A stretch of DNA of 64,000 bases from Dehalococcoidia bacterium (GTDB lineage: Bacteria; Chloroflexota; Dehalococcoidia; DSTF01; JACRBR01), in the NCBI GenBank assembly GCA_021462855.1, contig JAJTXQ010000056.1, positions 1 through 64,000 on the forward strand. The letters are read 5' to 3'. Every line of letters starts with the position of its first letter. Position 1 is the first letter of the stretch. Position numbers and translations under genes: made by a program. Positions 7,929 to 15,266 of this stretch are shown in pieces. Below the pieces are notes generated by a model that did not search any database, was not told where the DNA came from, and saw only the letters and a list, made by a program, of their open reading frames with translations.

Positions 7929-8820
7929 AGCCGCGCTTCGCGCGCGAGCGCCCGCGCGGCCGCGCGATCTCCTCAGCCCGGCCGATGAGCGCGCGCGCGT
8001 GCTCGGCGATCGGCGCATCGACCATGCGCCCATCGACGTTCACGGCGCCGATGCCGCCGGCGACCGCCGCGTCGTACGCCTCGACCACGCGTCGCGCATA
8101 GGCGACTTCGGCCGGCGACGGCGTGAAGATCGCGTGGATCGGCGCGATCTGCGCCGGGTGGATCGCGTACTTCCCCTTGAACCCGACCGCGCGCGCAAGC
8201 TCCGCCTCGGCCTCGAGCCCGGCGCGGTCGCGGTGATCCGGATACGGCGTGTCGATCGGCGCCAGGTGGTACGCGGCGGCGACCTGCACGATCACGCCGC
8301 GCATGTGCTGCAGCGCGCGCGCGTCTCGCGGCGCGCCGATGTCGTAGACGTAGTCCTCGGCGCCGGCGGACAGCGCGAGCAGCCGGTCCGAGGCGCGCGC
8401 GATCTCCTCGCACCGCAGCACGCCGGCCGCGCTCTCGATCAGCGCGATCGTGCGCACGTCGCCCGGGCGGACGCGGCGCTTCAGCTCCGCCTCGCGCAGC
8501 ATCACGTCGAGGTCGCGCAGGTCTTGCGCCGATTCGGTCTTCGGCAGCACGACGCCGGCGAGGCTCCTGGAAACGGCGGCCATGACGTCATCGCGCGTGC
8601 GGCCGCTGCTGATGCCGTTCACCCGCACGAACACGGGCACGCCGGCGGCCGCGATCCGCGGCGCCGCGCGACGGACGAGGGCGCGGGCGGCGCGCTTCTC
8701 GCCATCGGGCACCGCGTCTTCGAGATCGAGGACGATGGCATCGGCGCCGGCGGCCGGCGCGCGCTCGATCATGCGCTCGTTGTTGCCGGGGACGAAGAGC
8801 AGGCTGCGGAACATCGGCAT
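7927..8820 (-). CDS. CitE/HpcH-type CoA ester lyase
   Basis: A 297-residue TIM-barrel lyase of the CitE/malyl-CoA lyase family. It has RSLLFVPGNNERMIERA at the start, DAIVLDLEDAVPDGEK (metal-binding Asp/Glu), VFVRVNGI (substrate Arg), VVLPKTES, LIESAAGVL (conserved Glu) and GFKGKYAIHPAQI near residue 210. No citrate lyase alpha or gamma subunits lie nearby, so it is more likely a stand-alone malyl-, citramalyl- or beta-methylmalyl-CoA lyase. The C-terminus ends in an Arg-rich tail (RPRGRSRAKRG). Confidence 0.85.
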   Translation of the reverse strand: MPMFRSLLFVPGNNERMIERAPAAGADAIVLDLEDAVPDGEKRAARALVRRAAPRIAAAGVPVFVRVNGISSGRTRDDVMAAVSRSLAGVVLPKTESAQDLRDLDVMLREAELKRRVRPGDVRTIALIESAAGVLRCEEIARASDRLLALSAGAEDYVYDIGAPRDARALQHMRGVIVQVAAAYHLAPIDTPYPDHRDRAGLEAEAELARAVGFKGKYAIHPAQIAPIHAIFTPSPAEVAYARRVVEAYDAAVAGGIGAVNVDGRMVDAPIAEHARALIGRAEEIARPRGRSRAKRG

Positions 8821-9271
8821 GGCAGCGCCACCTCGCGGCGCGGGCGCCCGGGCAGTATCGCGCCGGGTCGCTGCGCGATCAACGAGCGCCGCCCCCGCGA
8901 CACGGCCGTTGCGAAATCAGGGCGCTCACCGATGCGCATCCGCCGCGCGGATCCGATACTATGTGCACAACGCGGCACGGCGATCCTGCCGCGGCTCGCG
9001 CTCCCCCTACCGTCCACGCGATCAAGGAATCCGGCAACGGGCGCCGGAACCGCTTGACAGACCGCGCGGCAATGAGGTAACTAGATCAACTAGATTCACT
9101 CCTACTTCCGGCGCCAGTCTCCCGGCGCCCAGCACACCCCACGATCCAGGCATCGTTCGGTCCGCCGCCAGCGAGCATGCACGTGCCTCGGGATGCGGAG
9201 CGGACGCGGGATTTCAACACATGGCATCACGGCAAGACGGCACCCCCAGCAGAGCACGGCAGAGGTCCAGC
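8821..9271. other. Intergenic region and long rho leader
   Basis: About 450 bases between the divergent CitE-like gene and rho with no convincing coding frame. The right half contains a promoter (see 9054-9083), so the rho transcript would carry an untranslated leader of roughly 180 bases. Long rho leaders are known in other bacteria as sites of Rho autoregulation; here that is inference. The leader has CTAG and pyrimidine-rich patches (for example 9095-9130) but no strong hairpin that I can see. Confidence 0.5.
9054..9083 (+). promoter_or_regulatory. Candidate promoter of rho
   Basis: A perfect -35 hexamer TTGACA (9054-9059) is followed after 18 bases by TAACTA (9078-9083), a weaker -10. 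No other TTGACA lies in this region, and the next gene downstream is rho. Confidence 0.5.
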
Positions 9272-10507
9272 ATGGCAGTACGAGAACGACGACGCAGCGT
9301 GGCGCAGCGCAACGCGCCCCAGCAGGGCCCGGTGATCGACGAGGGGCCGCAGCCGGAACTGACGGCCGCCGAGCGCGAAACCGCGATATCGACCGGCGGC
9401 ATCCTCGAGGTCGTCGATGACGGGTACGGGTTCCTCCGCGGCGAGAGCCTGCTCCCCGGCTCGAACGACGTGTACGTCAGCCAGTCGCAGATCCGCAGGT
9501 TTGGCCTGCGCCCCGGGGACTACGTGCGCGGACAGGTGCGCCCGCCGAAGGACAGCGAGAAGTACTACGGCCTGCTGCGCGTCGAGGACATCAACGGCCT
9601 CGACCCGGAGACGGCGAAGAACCGCCCGTACTTCGAGAACCTCACCGCCGTCTTCCCCGACCAGCTCATCGACCTCGAGACGCCGTCGCCCGATATGTCG
9701 GGCCGGCTGATCAACCTGATCTCGCCGATCGGCCGCGGGCAGCGCGGGCTCATTGTTTCGCCGCCGAAGGCCGGCAAGACGTTCCTGCTCAAGGCGATCG
9801 CCGCCGGCATCGCCACGAACTACCCGGACATCCACATGATGGTCGCGCTGATCGGCGAGCGACCGGAAGAAGTCACCGACATGAAGCGGTCGGTGCGCGG
9901 CGAGGTCGTCGCGTCGACGTTTGACGAGCCGGTCGAGGACCACACGCGCGTCGCCGAGATGGCGCTCGAGCGCGCGAAGCGGCTCGTCGAGGGCGGCGTC
10001 GACGTGGTGATCCTGCTCGACAGCATCACGCGGCTCACCCGCGCCTACAACCTGGCGATGCCGCCGAGCGGCCGCACGCTCACCGGCGGTATGGACCCCG
10101 TCGCGCTGTACCCGCCGAAGCGATTCTTCGGCGCGGCGCGCAAGTGCGAGGAAGGGGGCAGCCTCACCGTCATCGCGACCTGCCTGATCGACACCGGCAG
10201 CCGCATGGACGAGGTGATCTTCGAGGAGTTCAAGGGCACCGGCAACCAGGAGCTGCGGCTCGACCGGCGGCTCGCCGAGCGGCGCGTCTTCCCGGCGATC
10301 GACATCGCCGGTTCCAGCACGCGGCGCGAAGAACTGCTGATGGACGAGGCGACGCTGCGCCAGGTCTGGCTCATGCGGCGGATGATGTCGATGATCGCGT
10401 CGAACGCGTCGAACCCGTCGGAGGCGACGGAACGGCTGCTCGACCGGCTGTCGCGCACGAACAACAACGCCGAGTTCCTCGCCACGCTGAGCAAGAGCGA
10501 CGTGTAG
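9272..10507 (+). CDS. rho: Transcription termination factor Rho
   Basis: Hexameric RNA helicase that terminates transcription. The 411-residue product has the RNA-binding cold-shock-like domain (GGILEVVDDGYGFLRG, then NDVYVSQSQIRRFGLRPGD), the Walker A loop SPPKAGKTFLL, Walker B VVILLDSITRL, the Q-loop and R-loop region GGMDPVALYPPKRFFGAAR, and the catalytic arginine segment. Residues 1-35 are a short basic and Gln-rich extension. The ATG at 9272 has GAGGT five bases upstream; an in-frame ATG at 9221 has none and would add 17 residues. Confidence 0.95.
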   Translation: MAVRERRRSVAQRNAPQQGPVIDEGPQPELTAAERETAISTGGILEVVDDGYGFLRGESLLPGSNDVYVSQSQIRRFGLRPGDYVRGQVRPPKDSEKYYGLLRVEDINGLDPETAKNRPYFENLTAVFPDQLIDLETPSPDMSGRLINLISPIGRGQRGLIVSPPKAGKTFLLKAIAAGIATNYPDIHMMVALIGERPEEVTDMKRSVRGEVVASTFDEPVEDHTRVAEMALERAKRLVEGGVDVVILLDSITRLTRAYNLAMPPSGRTLTGGMDPVALYPPKRFFGAARKCEEGGSLTVIATCLIDTGSRMDEVIFEEFKGTGNQELRLDRRLAERRVFPAIDIAGSSTRREELLMDEATLRQVWLMRRMMSMIASNASNPSEATERLLDRLSRTNNNAEFLATLSKSDV

Positions 10508-10531
10508 CGCGGCGCGGCCGGCGCCCGCGCG

Positions 10532-11860
10532 TCAGTCCATCGCGATCGCGATGCAGTAGCCGGCGAACAGCAGCATGCCGACGACCAGGTGCAGCTGCAC
10601 GTTCTTCCCCATCGTCGCCATCAGCGCATACGGGTCGCCGTAGTACATGCGGATACCGCGGTGCACGCTGAACGCCAGCGGCAATCCGAGCAGCGCGATC
10701 AGCGTCGGCCAGGGCAGCGTGCCGAACGCCGCTCCCGCCGCCACAACGGCGAAGGCCGCCAGCGCCGAGACCAGGAACAGCGTGGTGACGGCGCCCTGCG
10801 AGAGGCGCGCGGGCAGCGTGCGCTTGCCGACCTTCGCGTCGCTGTTGCGGTCGGGGATCTCGTTCACGTACAGGATCAGCGCGATGAAGATCGCCACCGG
10901 CACGGACGCGACGAAGGCGCTGAACGACAGCTCCTGCGCCTGCACCGCGTACGCGCCGAGCAGCATTAACGGCCCGAACCCGATCGCCGTCGTGAGCTCG
11001 CCGAGGCCGCGGTGCACGAGCCGCAGCGGCGGCGCCGTGTAGAACACGCTCAGGAACACGCCCGCGACGCCGATCACCAGGAGTTCAACGGACGGGCGCA
11101 TCGCCAGCAGGAGCAGGCCGACGCTGATCCCGCCGGCATACGCGCCGATCGAGATCGCGCCCATCTGCTTCAGCGTGACGATGCCGCGCTGGATGACGCG
11201 CGAGCCGCCGCTGTACTGTGTCGGGTTGACGTTCGCCTCGTCGGCGCCGGACATCGCATCGAACACGTCGTTGGCGACGTTGAGGCCGACGTGGATCGCC
11301 GCGCCGCCGAGCAGCGTCAGCAGCGCGTACCAGATGTTGAAGTGGCCGTCGTACGCCGCCGCGGCGACGCCGATGAGGATCGGCACGAAGGTGGCCGTCA
11401 GGAACGGGAGGCGTGTCGTGATCAGCACGGACCAGAAGCGCGAGAGCCGCGGTTTCACCGGGGCGCCGCGTTCGTCCGAGAGCGTGCGCAGATACTTCCG
11501 CGCCTGCTCGTTGGACCGCTCCGAATACTCGAAGAACGGCGTCTCGGCCTCGTCCCAGCCCCAGGCGCGCTCGGGGCGGAACACGTAGCCGTCACCATCG
11601 CTCGCGAGCGCGCCCCACGCGGTGACGTAGCGGCGCTCGTCGTACCCCGTGCCTGCCTGCGGGCGGATGTGGCTGGCGATGATGTTGACCTGCCGGCCGG
11701 CGGGCAGCGGCACGCCCGTCGCGTGGATGCGCAGCACGCCGGCAGCGTGATCGGCGCTGAACTCGGCCGGCGTCTGCGCCGGATACCCGTCATCGCCGAC
11801 CCACGTCACGACGACGTGCGGGTACGCGGCGAACTTCTGGAGCGCAACATCGATCTTCAT
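10532..11860 (-). CDS. PNPOx-like domain fused to UbiA prenyltransferase
   Basis: A 442-residue two-domain protein. Residues 1 to about 130 look like a pyridoxamine-phosphate-oxidase-type split barrel (PHVVVTWVGDDGYPAQTPAE, then GRQVNIIASHI). From about 140 on it is a polytopic UbiA-family prenyltransferase with the first Asp-rich motif NVANDVFDAMSGADEAN and the second NEIPDRNSD. MenA-like enzymes of this kind prenylate 1,4-dihydroxy-2-naphthoate for menaquinone; that substrate is likely but not proven. GGAGGTG precedes the ATG at 11860, which overlaps the upstream PNPOx gene by four bases. Confidence 0.83.
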   Translation of the reverse strand: MKIDVALQKFAAYPHVVVTWVGDDGYPAQTPAEFSADHAAGVLRIHATGVPLPAGRQVNIIASHIRPQAGTGYDERRYVTAWGALASDGDGYVFRPERAWGWDEAETPFFEYSERSNEQARKYLRTLSDERGAPVKPRLSRFWSVLITTRLPFLTATFVPILIGVAAAAYDGHFNIWYALLTLLGGAAIHVGLNVANDVFDAMSGADEANVNPTQYSGGSRVIQRGIVTLKQMGAISIGAYAGGISVGLLLLAMRPSVELLVIGVAGVFLSVFYTAPPLRLVHRGLGELTTAIGFGPLMLLGAYAVQAQELSFSAFVASVPVAIFIALILYVNEIPDRNSDAKVGKRTLPARLSQGAVTTLFLVSALAAFAVVAAGAAFGTLPWPTLIALLGLPLAFSVHRGIRMYYGDPYALMATMGKNVQLHLVVGMLLFAGYCIAIAMD

Positions 11861-12339
11861 GCTGCCACCTCCGGCCCTGCCGCGGTCGCCGGCGCTCTCC
11901 CGACGTCGCCGTCGCTCCACCACGCGACGCGTCGCGGCGTAATCTCGATCAGCGAGCGCTCAAAGAACAGCGGCAGCGCGTAGCGCTTGCCGAGGAAGGC
12001 GTCGATCGCCGGCTCCTTCTCGCGCCAGAGCGGCAGGATGCGTTCCCACGTCTCGTGCGGGTCTTCCTCGAAGATGCGCGCGTCACCCTGGATGGCGCAG
12101 CGCGCGCGCAGGCCGCCGGCGGCGGCCGGGTCGCTGATCGTGACGCTGACACGCGGGTTGTTGCGGATGTGCTCGAGCTTCTTCGAGAAGAGGATGCTCG
12201 ACGTGATGTAGATGCGCTCGCCATCCCACAGCGGCAGCAGCGGGTGGACGACCGGCCGGCCGCCCCCGTCGATGACGGCGACCTCGGCCACGAGCGCCGC
12301 GTCGAGCAGCCGCTGGACATCTTCCGGCAGCCAGGTCAT
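11857..12339 (-). CDS. PNPOx-family (split-barrel) protein
   Basis: A 160-residue protein of the pyridoxamine 5'-phosphate oxidase-like split-barrel superfamily, which binds FMN, F420 or haem depending on subfamily. Recognisable segments are VAEVAVIDGGGRPVVHPLLPLWD, RIYITSSILFSKKLEHIRNNPRVSVTI and RARCAIQGDARIFEEDP. GGAGG lies six bases before the ATG at 12339. The stop overlaps the start of the PNPOx-UbiA fusion gene (ATGA), so two split-barrel units are made side by side, possibly as partners in one quinone-related step. Confidence 0.8.
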   Translation of the reverse strand: MTWLPEDVQRLLDAALVAEVAVIDGGGRPVVHPLLPLWDGERIYITSSILFSKKLEHIRNNPRVSVTISDPAAAGGLRARCAIQGDARIFEEDPHETWERILPLWREKEPAIDAFLGKRYALPLFFERSLIEITPRRVAWWSDGDVGRAPATAAGPEVAA

Positions 12340-12465
12340 GCGCGCCTCCTTCCGTATCGCGTGCATGATCGCGGGCGCCCGCGCATGGCGCGAGGGGCCG
12401 TATGCATGCGCCGAATAGGCCAAACGGCTGATCGCGCCGCGTTCGCCGCACGCGCGCGCGTCCGA

Positions 12466-12479
12466 TAGCCTTCGCACGC
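12466..12479 (+). promoter_or_regulatory. Candidate leaderless promoter -10 box
   Basis: TAGCCT, preceded by CGA, ends eight bases before the ATG at 12480. No ribosome binding site is visible upstream of that ATG, so transcription starting at or next to the start codon is plausible. Confidence 0.4.
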
Positions 12480-14165
12480 ATGGAACTGAAACTGTCGTTC
12501 CACGGCGGCGCGGGCACGGTCACCGGGTCGCGTCACCTGCTGAGCGCGGGACGGCGCAAGGTGCTCGTCGACTGCGGGCTGTTCCAGGGCCTGAAGCAGT
12601 TGCGTCTGCTCAACTGGCAACGCCCGGCCTTCGACCCGCGCGACGTCGACGCCGTCATCCTCACGCACACGCACATCGACCACTGCGGCTACATTCCGCG
12701 GCTCGTCGCCGAGGGGTTCGGCGGCGACGTGCACTGCACCGCGCCCAGCAAGCAACTCGCGCCCGTCCTGCTGATGGACTCGGCGAAGCTGCAGGAGGAG
12801 GACGCGGCCTACGCCAACCGCAAGGGCTTCAGCAAGCACCACCCGGCGCTGCCGCTGTACGACTCCGACGATGTCCGGCGTGCGATGCGCCGCTTCCGCG
12901 CGCTGCGCAGCGACGCGTGGATGGACATCGGCGACGGCGTGCGGTTCCGATTCCACGACGCCGGCCACATCCTCGGCTCCGCGTTCGCCGAGGTGCGCGT
13001 CGAGAAGGCGGGGCGTGAGCGCGTGTTCGTGTTCAGCGGCGACATCGGTCAGTACGACGCCCCGCTGCACAATGACCCCGCGCCGCTGCCGCCGTGCGAC
13101 GCGCTCGTCATCGAATCGACGTACGGTGACCGCGCGCACGACCCGACGCCGTTCATCGACCAGGTGCGCCGGCCGTTCGCCGAAACGCTGCGCCGCGGCG
13201 GCACCGTGCTCATCCCGGCGTTCGCGATGGCGCGCGTGCAGCTGGTGACGATCGTCCTGCGCCAGCTGATGGAACGCGGGGAACTGCCCGAGGTGCCGGT
13301 GCACATCGACAGCCCGATGGCGGTCGAGATCACCGGCATCTACCGCCGGTACGCGGGATCACGCGAGCTCGATGCGGCGATGACCGACGACGAGTGGGCG
13401 CGCCTGTTCCCGCGCGAGGTGCGCCTGCACGAGACGGTCGAGGAGTCGCGCGAGATCAACGCCATGCGCGGCGCGCGGATCATCATCTCATCGAGCGGGA
13501 TGCTGACGGGCGGGCGGGTGCTGCACCACCTGCGCCGGCTGCTGCCGGGGGAAGAGCACCTGATCGCCCTCGCCGGCTACCAGGCGCCGGGCACGCGTGG
13601 CCGCGCGCTGCTCGAAGGCGCGCCGACGATCCGCATGCACGGACGCGACATCCCCGTCCGCGCGCGCGTGATCGAGGTGCGCGGCCTGTCGTCGCACGCC
13701 GATGCGGGCGGGCTGATGCGGTGGTTGCGCTCCGGCCCGTCGCTGCCGCCGCGCATCTTCGTCACGCACGGCGAGCCCGACGCCGCCGCGGCCTTCGCCG
13801 CTCGCATCGAGCGCGAATTGCGGATCACGCCGACCGTGCCGGCGCTGGGCGATGTCTGCGATCTGAGCGGGGGGGGAACAGCCGGCTCCATGCGCAGACG
13901 TGATGACAGAGAACGCGCACCCGGGGTGCGCGTTCTGCATGCTCGCCTGGTGCGGGAGGTTACGCTTGCGTCACCACTGCACGAACATGGGCATGACGAC
14001 GTGGACGTAGTTGTCATTGTCGACCGGGCGGATCACGCCGGGCTGCGACGGCCCCGTCGTCTCGAGCGCGACGCGACCGCCGTCGAGCACGGCCAGCACC
14101 TCTTGCAGGTACTTGCCGTTGAACGCGATCTTCGAAGCCTCGCCCTCGACGGCCGCATCGAGTGA
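12480..14165 (+). CDS. Beta-CASP metallo-beta-lactamase RNase, C-terminus suspect
   Basis: RNA-processing nuclease of the beta-CASP group (COG1236 type). Motifs appear in order: THTHIDHCG (metal ligands, about 61-69), DAGHILGSA, FVFSGDIG, the beta-CASP segment SPMAVEITGIYRR, IIISSSGMLTGGRVLHHL and SSHADAGG. The conserved protein ends near residue 465 (VPALGDVCDL). The frame then passes through a run of seven Gs (13870-13876), a perfect terminator hairpin (13910-13936) and about 195 bases antisense to dnaN. With one more G the protein would stop at 13903, just before the hairpin, so residues beyond about 468 are probably an artefact. Confidence 0.85.
   Translation: MELKLSFHGGAGTVTGSRHLLSAGRRKVLVDCGLFQGLKQLRLLNWQRPAFDPRDVDAVILTHTHIDHCGYIPRLVAEGFGGDVHCTAPSKQLAPVLLMDSAKLQEEDAAYANRKGFSKHHPALPLYDSDDVRRAMRRFRALRSDAWMDIGDGVRFRFHDAGHILGSAFAEVRVEKAGRERVFVFSGDIGQYDAPLHNDPAPLPPCDALVIESTYGDRAHDPTPFIDQVRRPFAETLRRGGTVLIPAFAMARVQLVTIVLRQLMERGELPEVPVHIDSPMAVEITGIYRRYAGSRELDAAMTDDEWARLFPREVRLHETVEESREINAMRGARIIISSSGMLTGGRVLHHLRRLLPGEEHLIALAGYQAPGTRGRALLEGAPTIRMHGRDIPVRARVIEVRGLSSHADAGGLMRWLRSGPSLPPRIFVTHGEPDAAAAFAARIERELRITPTVPALGDVCDLSGGGTAGSMRRRDDRERAPGVRVLHARLVREVTLASPLHEHGHDDVDVVVIVDRADHAGLRRPRRLERDATAVEHGQHLLQVLAVERDLRSLALDGRIE
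13910..13936. terminator. Perfect bidirectional hairpin between beta-CASP gene and dnaN
   Basis: A 12-bp perfect stem (AGAACGCGCACC 13910-13921 with GGTGCGCGTTCT 13925-13936) closes a three-base loop. There is no T tract on either side. It lies just past the likely true end of the beta-CASP gene and 34 bases from the dnaN stop, so it probably ends both convergent transcripts. Confidence 0.75.
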
Positions 14166-15104
14166 CCCCTCGTTGTCGCCGATCTCCTCGGCCCGCGCGG
14201 AGATACTCATCTTGCCGGGCGCGCCGTCGCCGCCGCCTTCGAAGATGATGCGGACGATGCCGCTGCCATCGCGCGCGAAGATGGACGCGATCTTCGTCTC
14301 CTGCAGGAAGTCGCCGACCTCGACGACGGCGCGGCTCGTCCACTCCTTCGGGATGAGGCGGCTGTAGTCGGGGAACGTGCCCTGGATCAGCTGCGCGACG
14401 AGTTCAACGTCCTTGAGACGGAAGAGCACCTGCGTCTTCTGCGCGTTGAACGTCATCACCACCGGCTCGTCCTGGTCCTGCAGCAGGCGGTTGAGCTCGG
14501 CGAGCGCCTTCGCGGGCACGATGACCTGCTGCTTTTCGGCGGCCTTCTTCTTCAGCTTGAGCTTGCGCACGGCCAGCCGGAAACCGTCGGCCGCCGCCAG
14601 CGTGACGGTGTCGCCCTCGACGACGATGTCGACGCCGGTGAGCACCGGCCGCGAGTCATCCGTCGCGGCGGAGAACACGACCTGCGTGATCGCCTCGCGC
14701 AGCGCCTTCGGGTCGACCTCCAGCGTGCCGCCGTCGTCGACGTTCGGGATCGGCGGGAAATCATCGGCGTCCATGCCGCCGATCGTCGCGTTGTTGCGCG
14801 AAGCGTTCACCTTGAGCTGCTTCGAGCGGGGCGACAGCGTCAGCGTGATCTTTTCGGCCGGCAGCGAGTTGACGAAGTCCGTCAGCAGCCGCGACGGCAC
14901 CGTGATGGCGCCCTCCTCCTCGATCTGCCCGCCGATCCAGCAACTGAGGGCGATGTCGAGGTTGGTGGCCGCGAGCTTGATGCGGCCGTGGTCCGTGGCG
15001 ATCAGCACGTTCGAGGTGATCGGCAGCGTGCTGCGGACGGCGACCGCGCGGCCCACAATGCCAAGCCCCCGCGCCAGGTTTTCCTGGAGACACGTAACCT
15101 TCAT
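13971..15104 (-). CDS. dnaN: DNA polymerase III sliding clamp, beta subunit
   Basis: Ring-shaped processivity clamp of the replicative polymerase. The 377-residue product covers three similar clamp domains: MKVTCLQENLARGLGIVGRAV with STLPITSNVLI in domain 1, VVFSAATDDSRPVLTGV in domain 2, and NGKYLQEVLAVLDGGRV in domain 3. The C-terminus PVDNDNYVHVVMPM matches the usual clamp ending. AGGTGAG precedes the ATG at 15104. It is not next to dnaA or recF here; its neighbours are a nuclease and the copper operon. Confidence 0.96.
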   Translation of the reverse strand: MKVTCLQENLARGLGIVGRAVAVRSTLPITSNVLIATDHGRIKLAATNLDIALSCWIGGQIEEEGAITVPSRLLTDFVNSLPAEKITLTLSPRSKQLKVNASRNNATIGGMDADDFPPIPNVDDGGTLEVDPKALREAITQVVFSAATDDSRPVLTGVDIVVEGDTVTLAAADGFRLAVRKLKLKKKAAEKQQVIVPAKALAELNRLLQDQDEPVVMTFNAQKTQVLFRLKDVELVAQLIQGTFPDYSRLIPKEWTSRAVVEVGDFLQETKIASIFARDGSGIVRIIFEGGGDGAPGKMSISARAEEIGDNEGSLDAAVEGEASKIAFNGKYLQEVLAVLDGGRVALETTGPSQPGVIRPVDNDNYVHVVMPMFVQW

Positions 15105-15134
15105 TGCGCTCACCTGTGTAATCACTTCCCGGCG

Positions 15135-15163
15135 AGTATAGGGCGGCTCCGCCGAAGCGACAA
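15135..15163 (-). promoter_or_regulatory. Promoter of dnaN
   Basis: On the minus strand TTGTCG (15158-15163) and TATACT (15135-15140) are separated by 17 bases. Transcription would start near 15128, about 23 bases before the ATG. Nothing else is encoded between this promoter and dnaN. Confidence 0.72.
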
Positions 15164-15266
15164 TAGATCAACGCGCCTGAGCATTTTCGGGACCGCGATG
15201 GTCCAGCGAAGTCGACGTAACGCGACTGTGGCCACCGGCGATTCCGCCCGGCGCCGCGGTCGCGCC

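Noticed and set aside
12400-12430. Third copy of the duplicated element (AATAGGCCA)
   Set aside because: Only about ten bases match; flanking parts of the element are absent.
14011-15141. Plus-strand frames opposite dnaN
   Set aside because: Shadow frames; dnaN is certain and has its own promoter and terminator.
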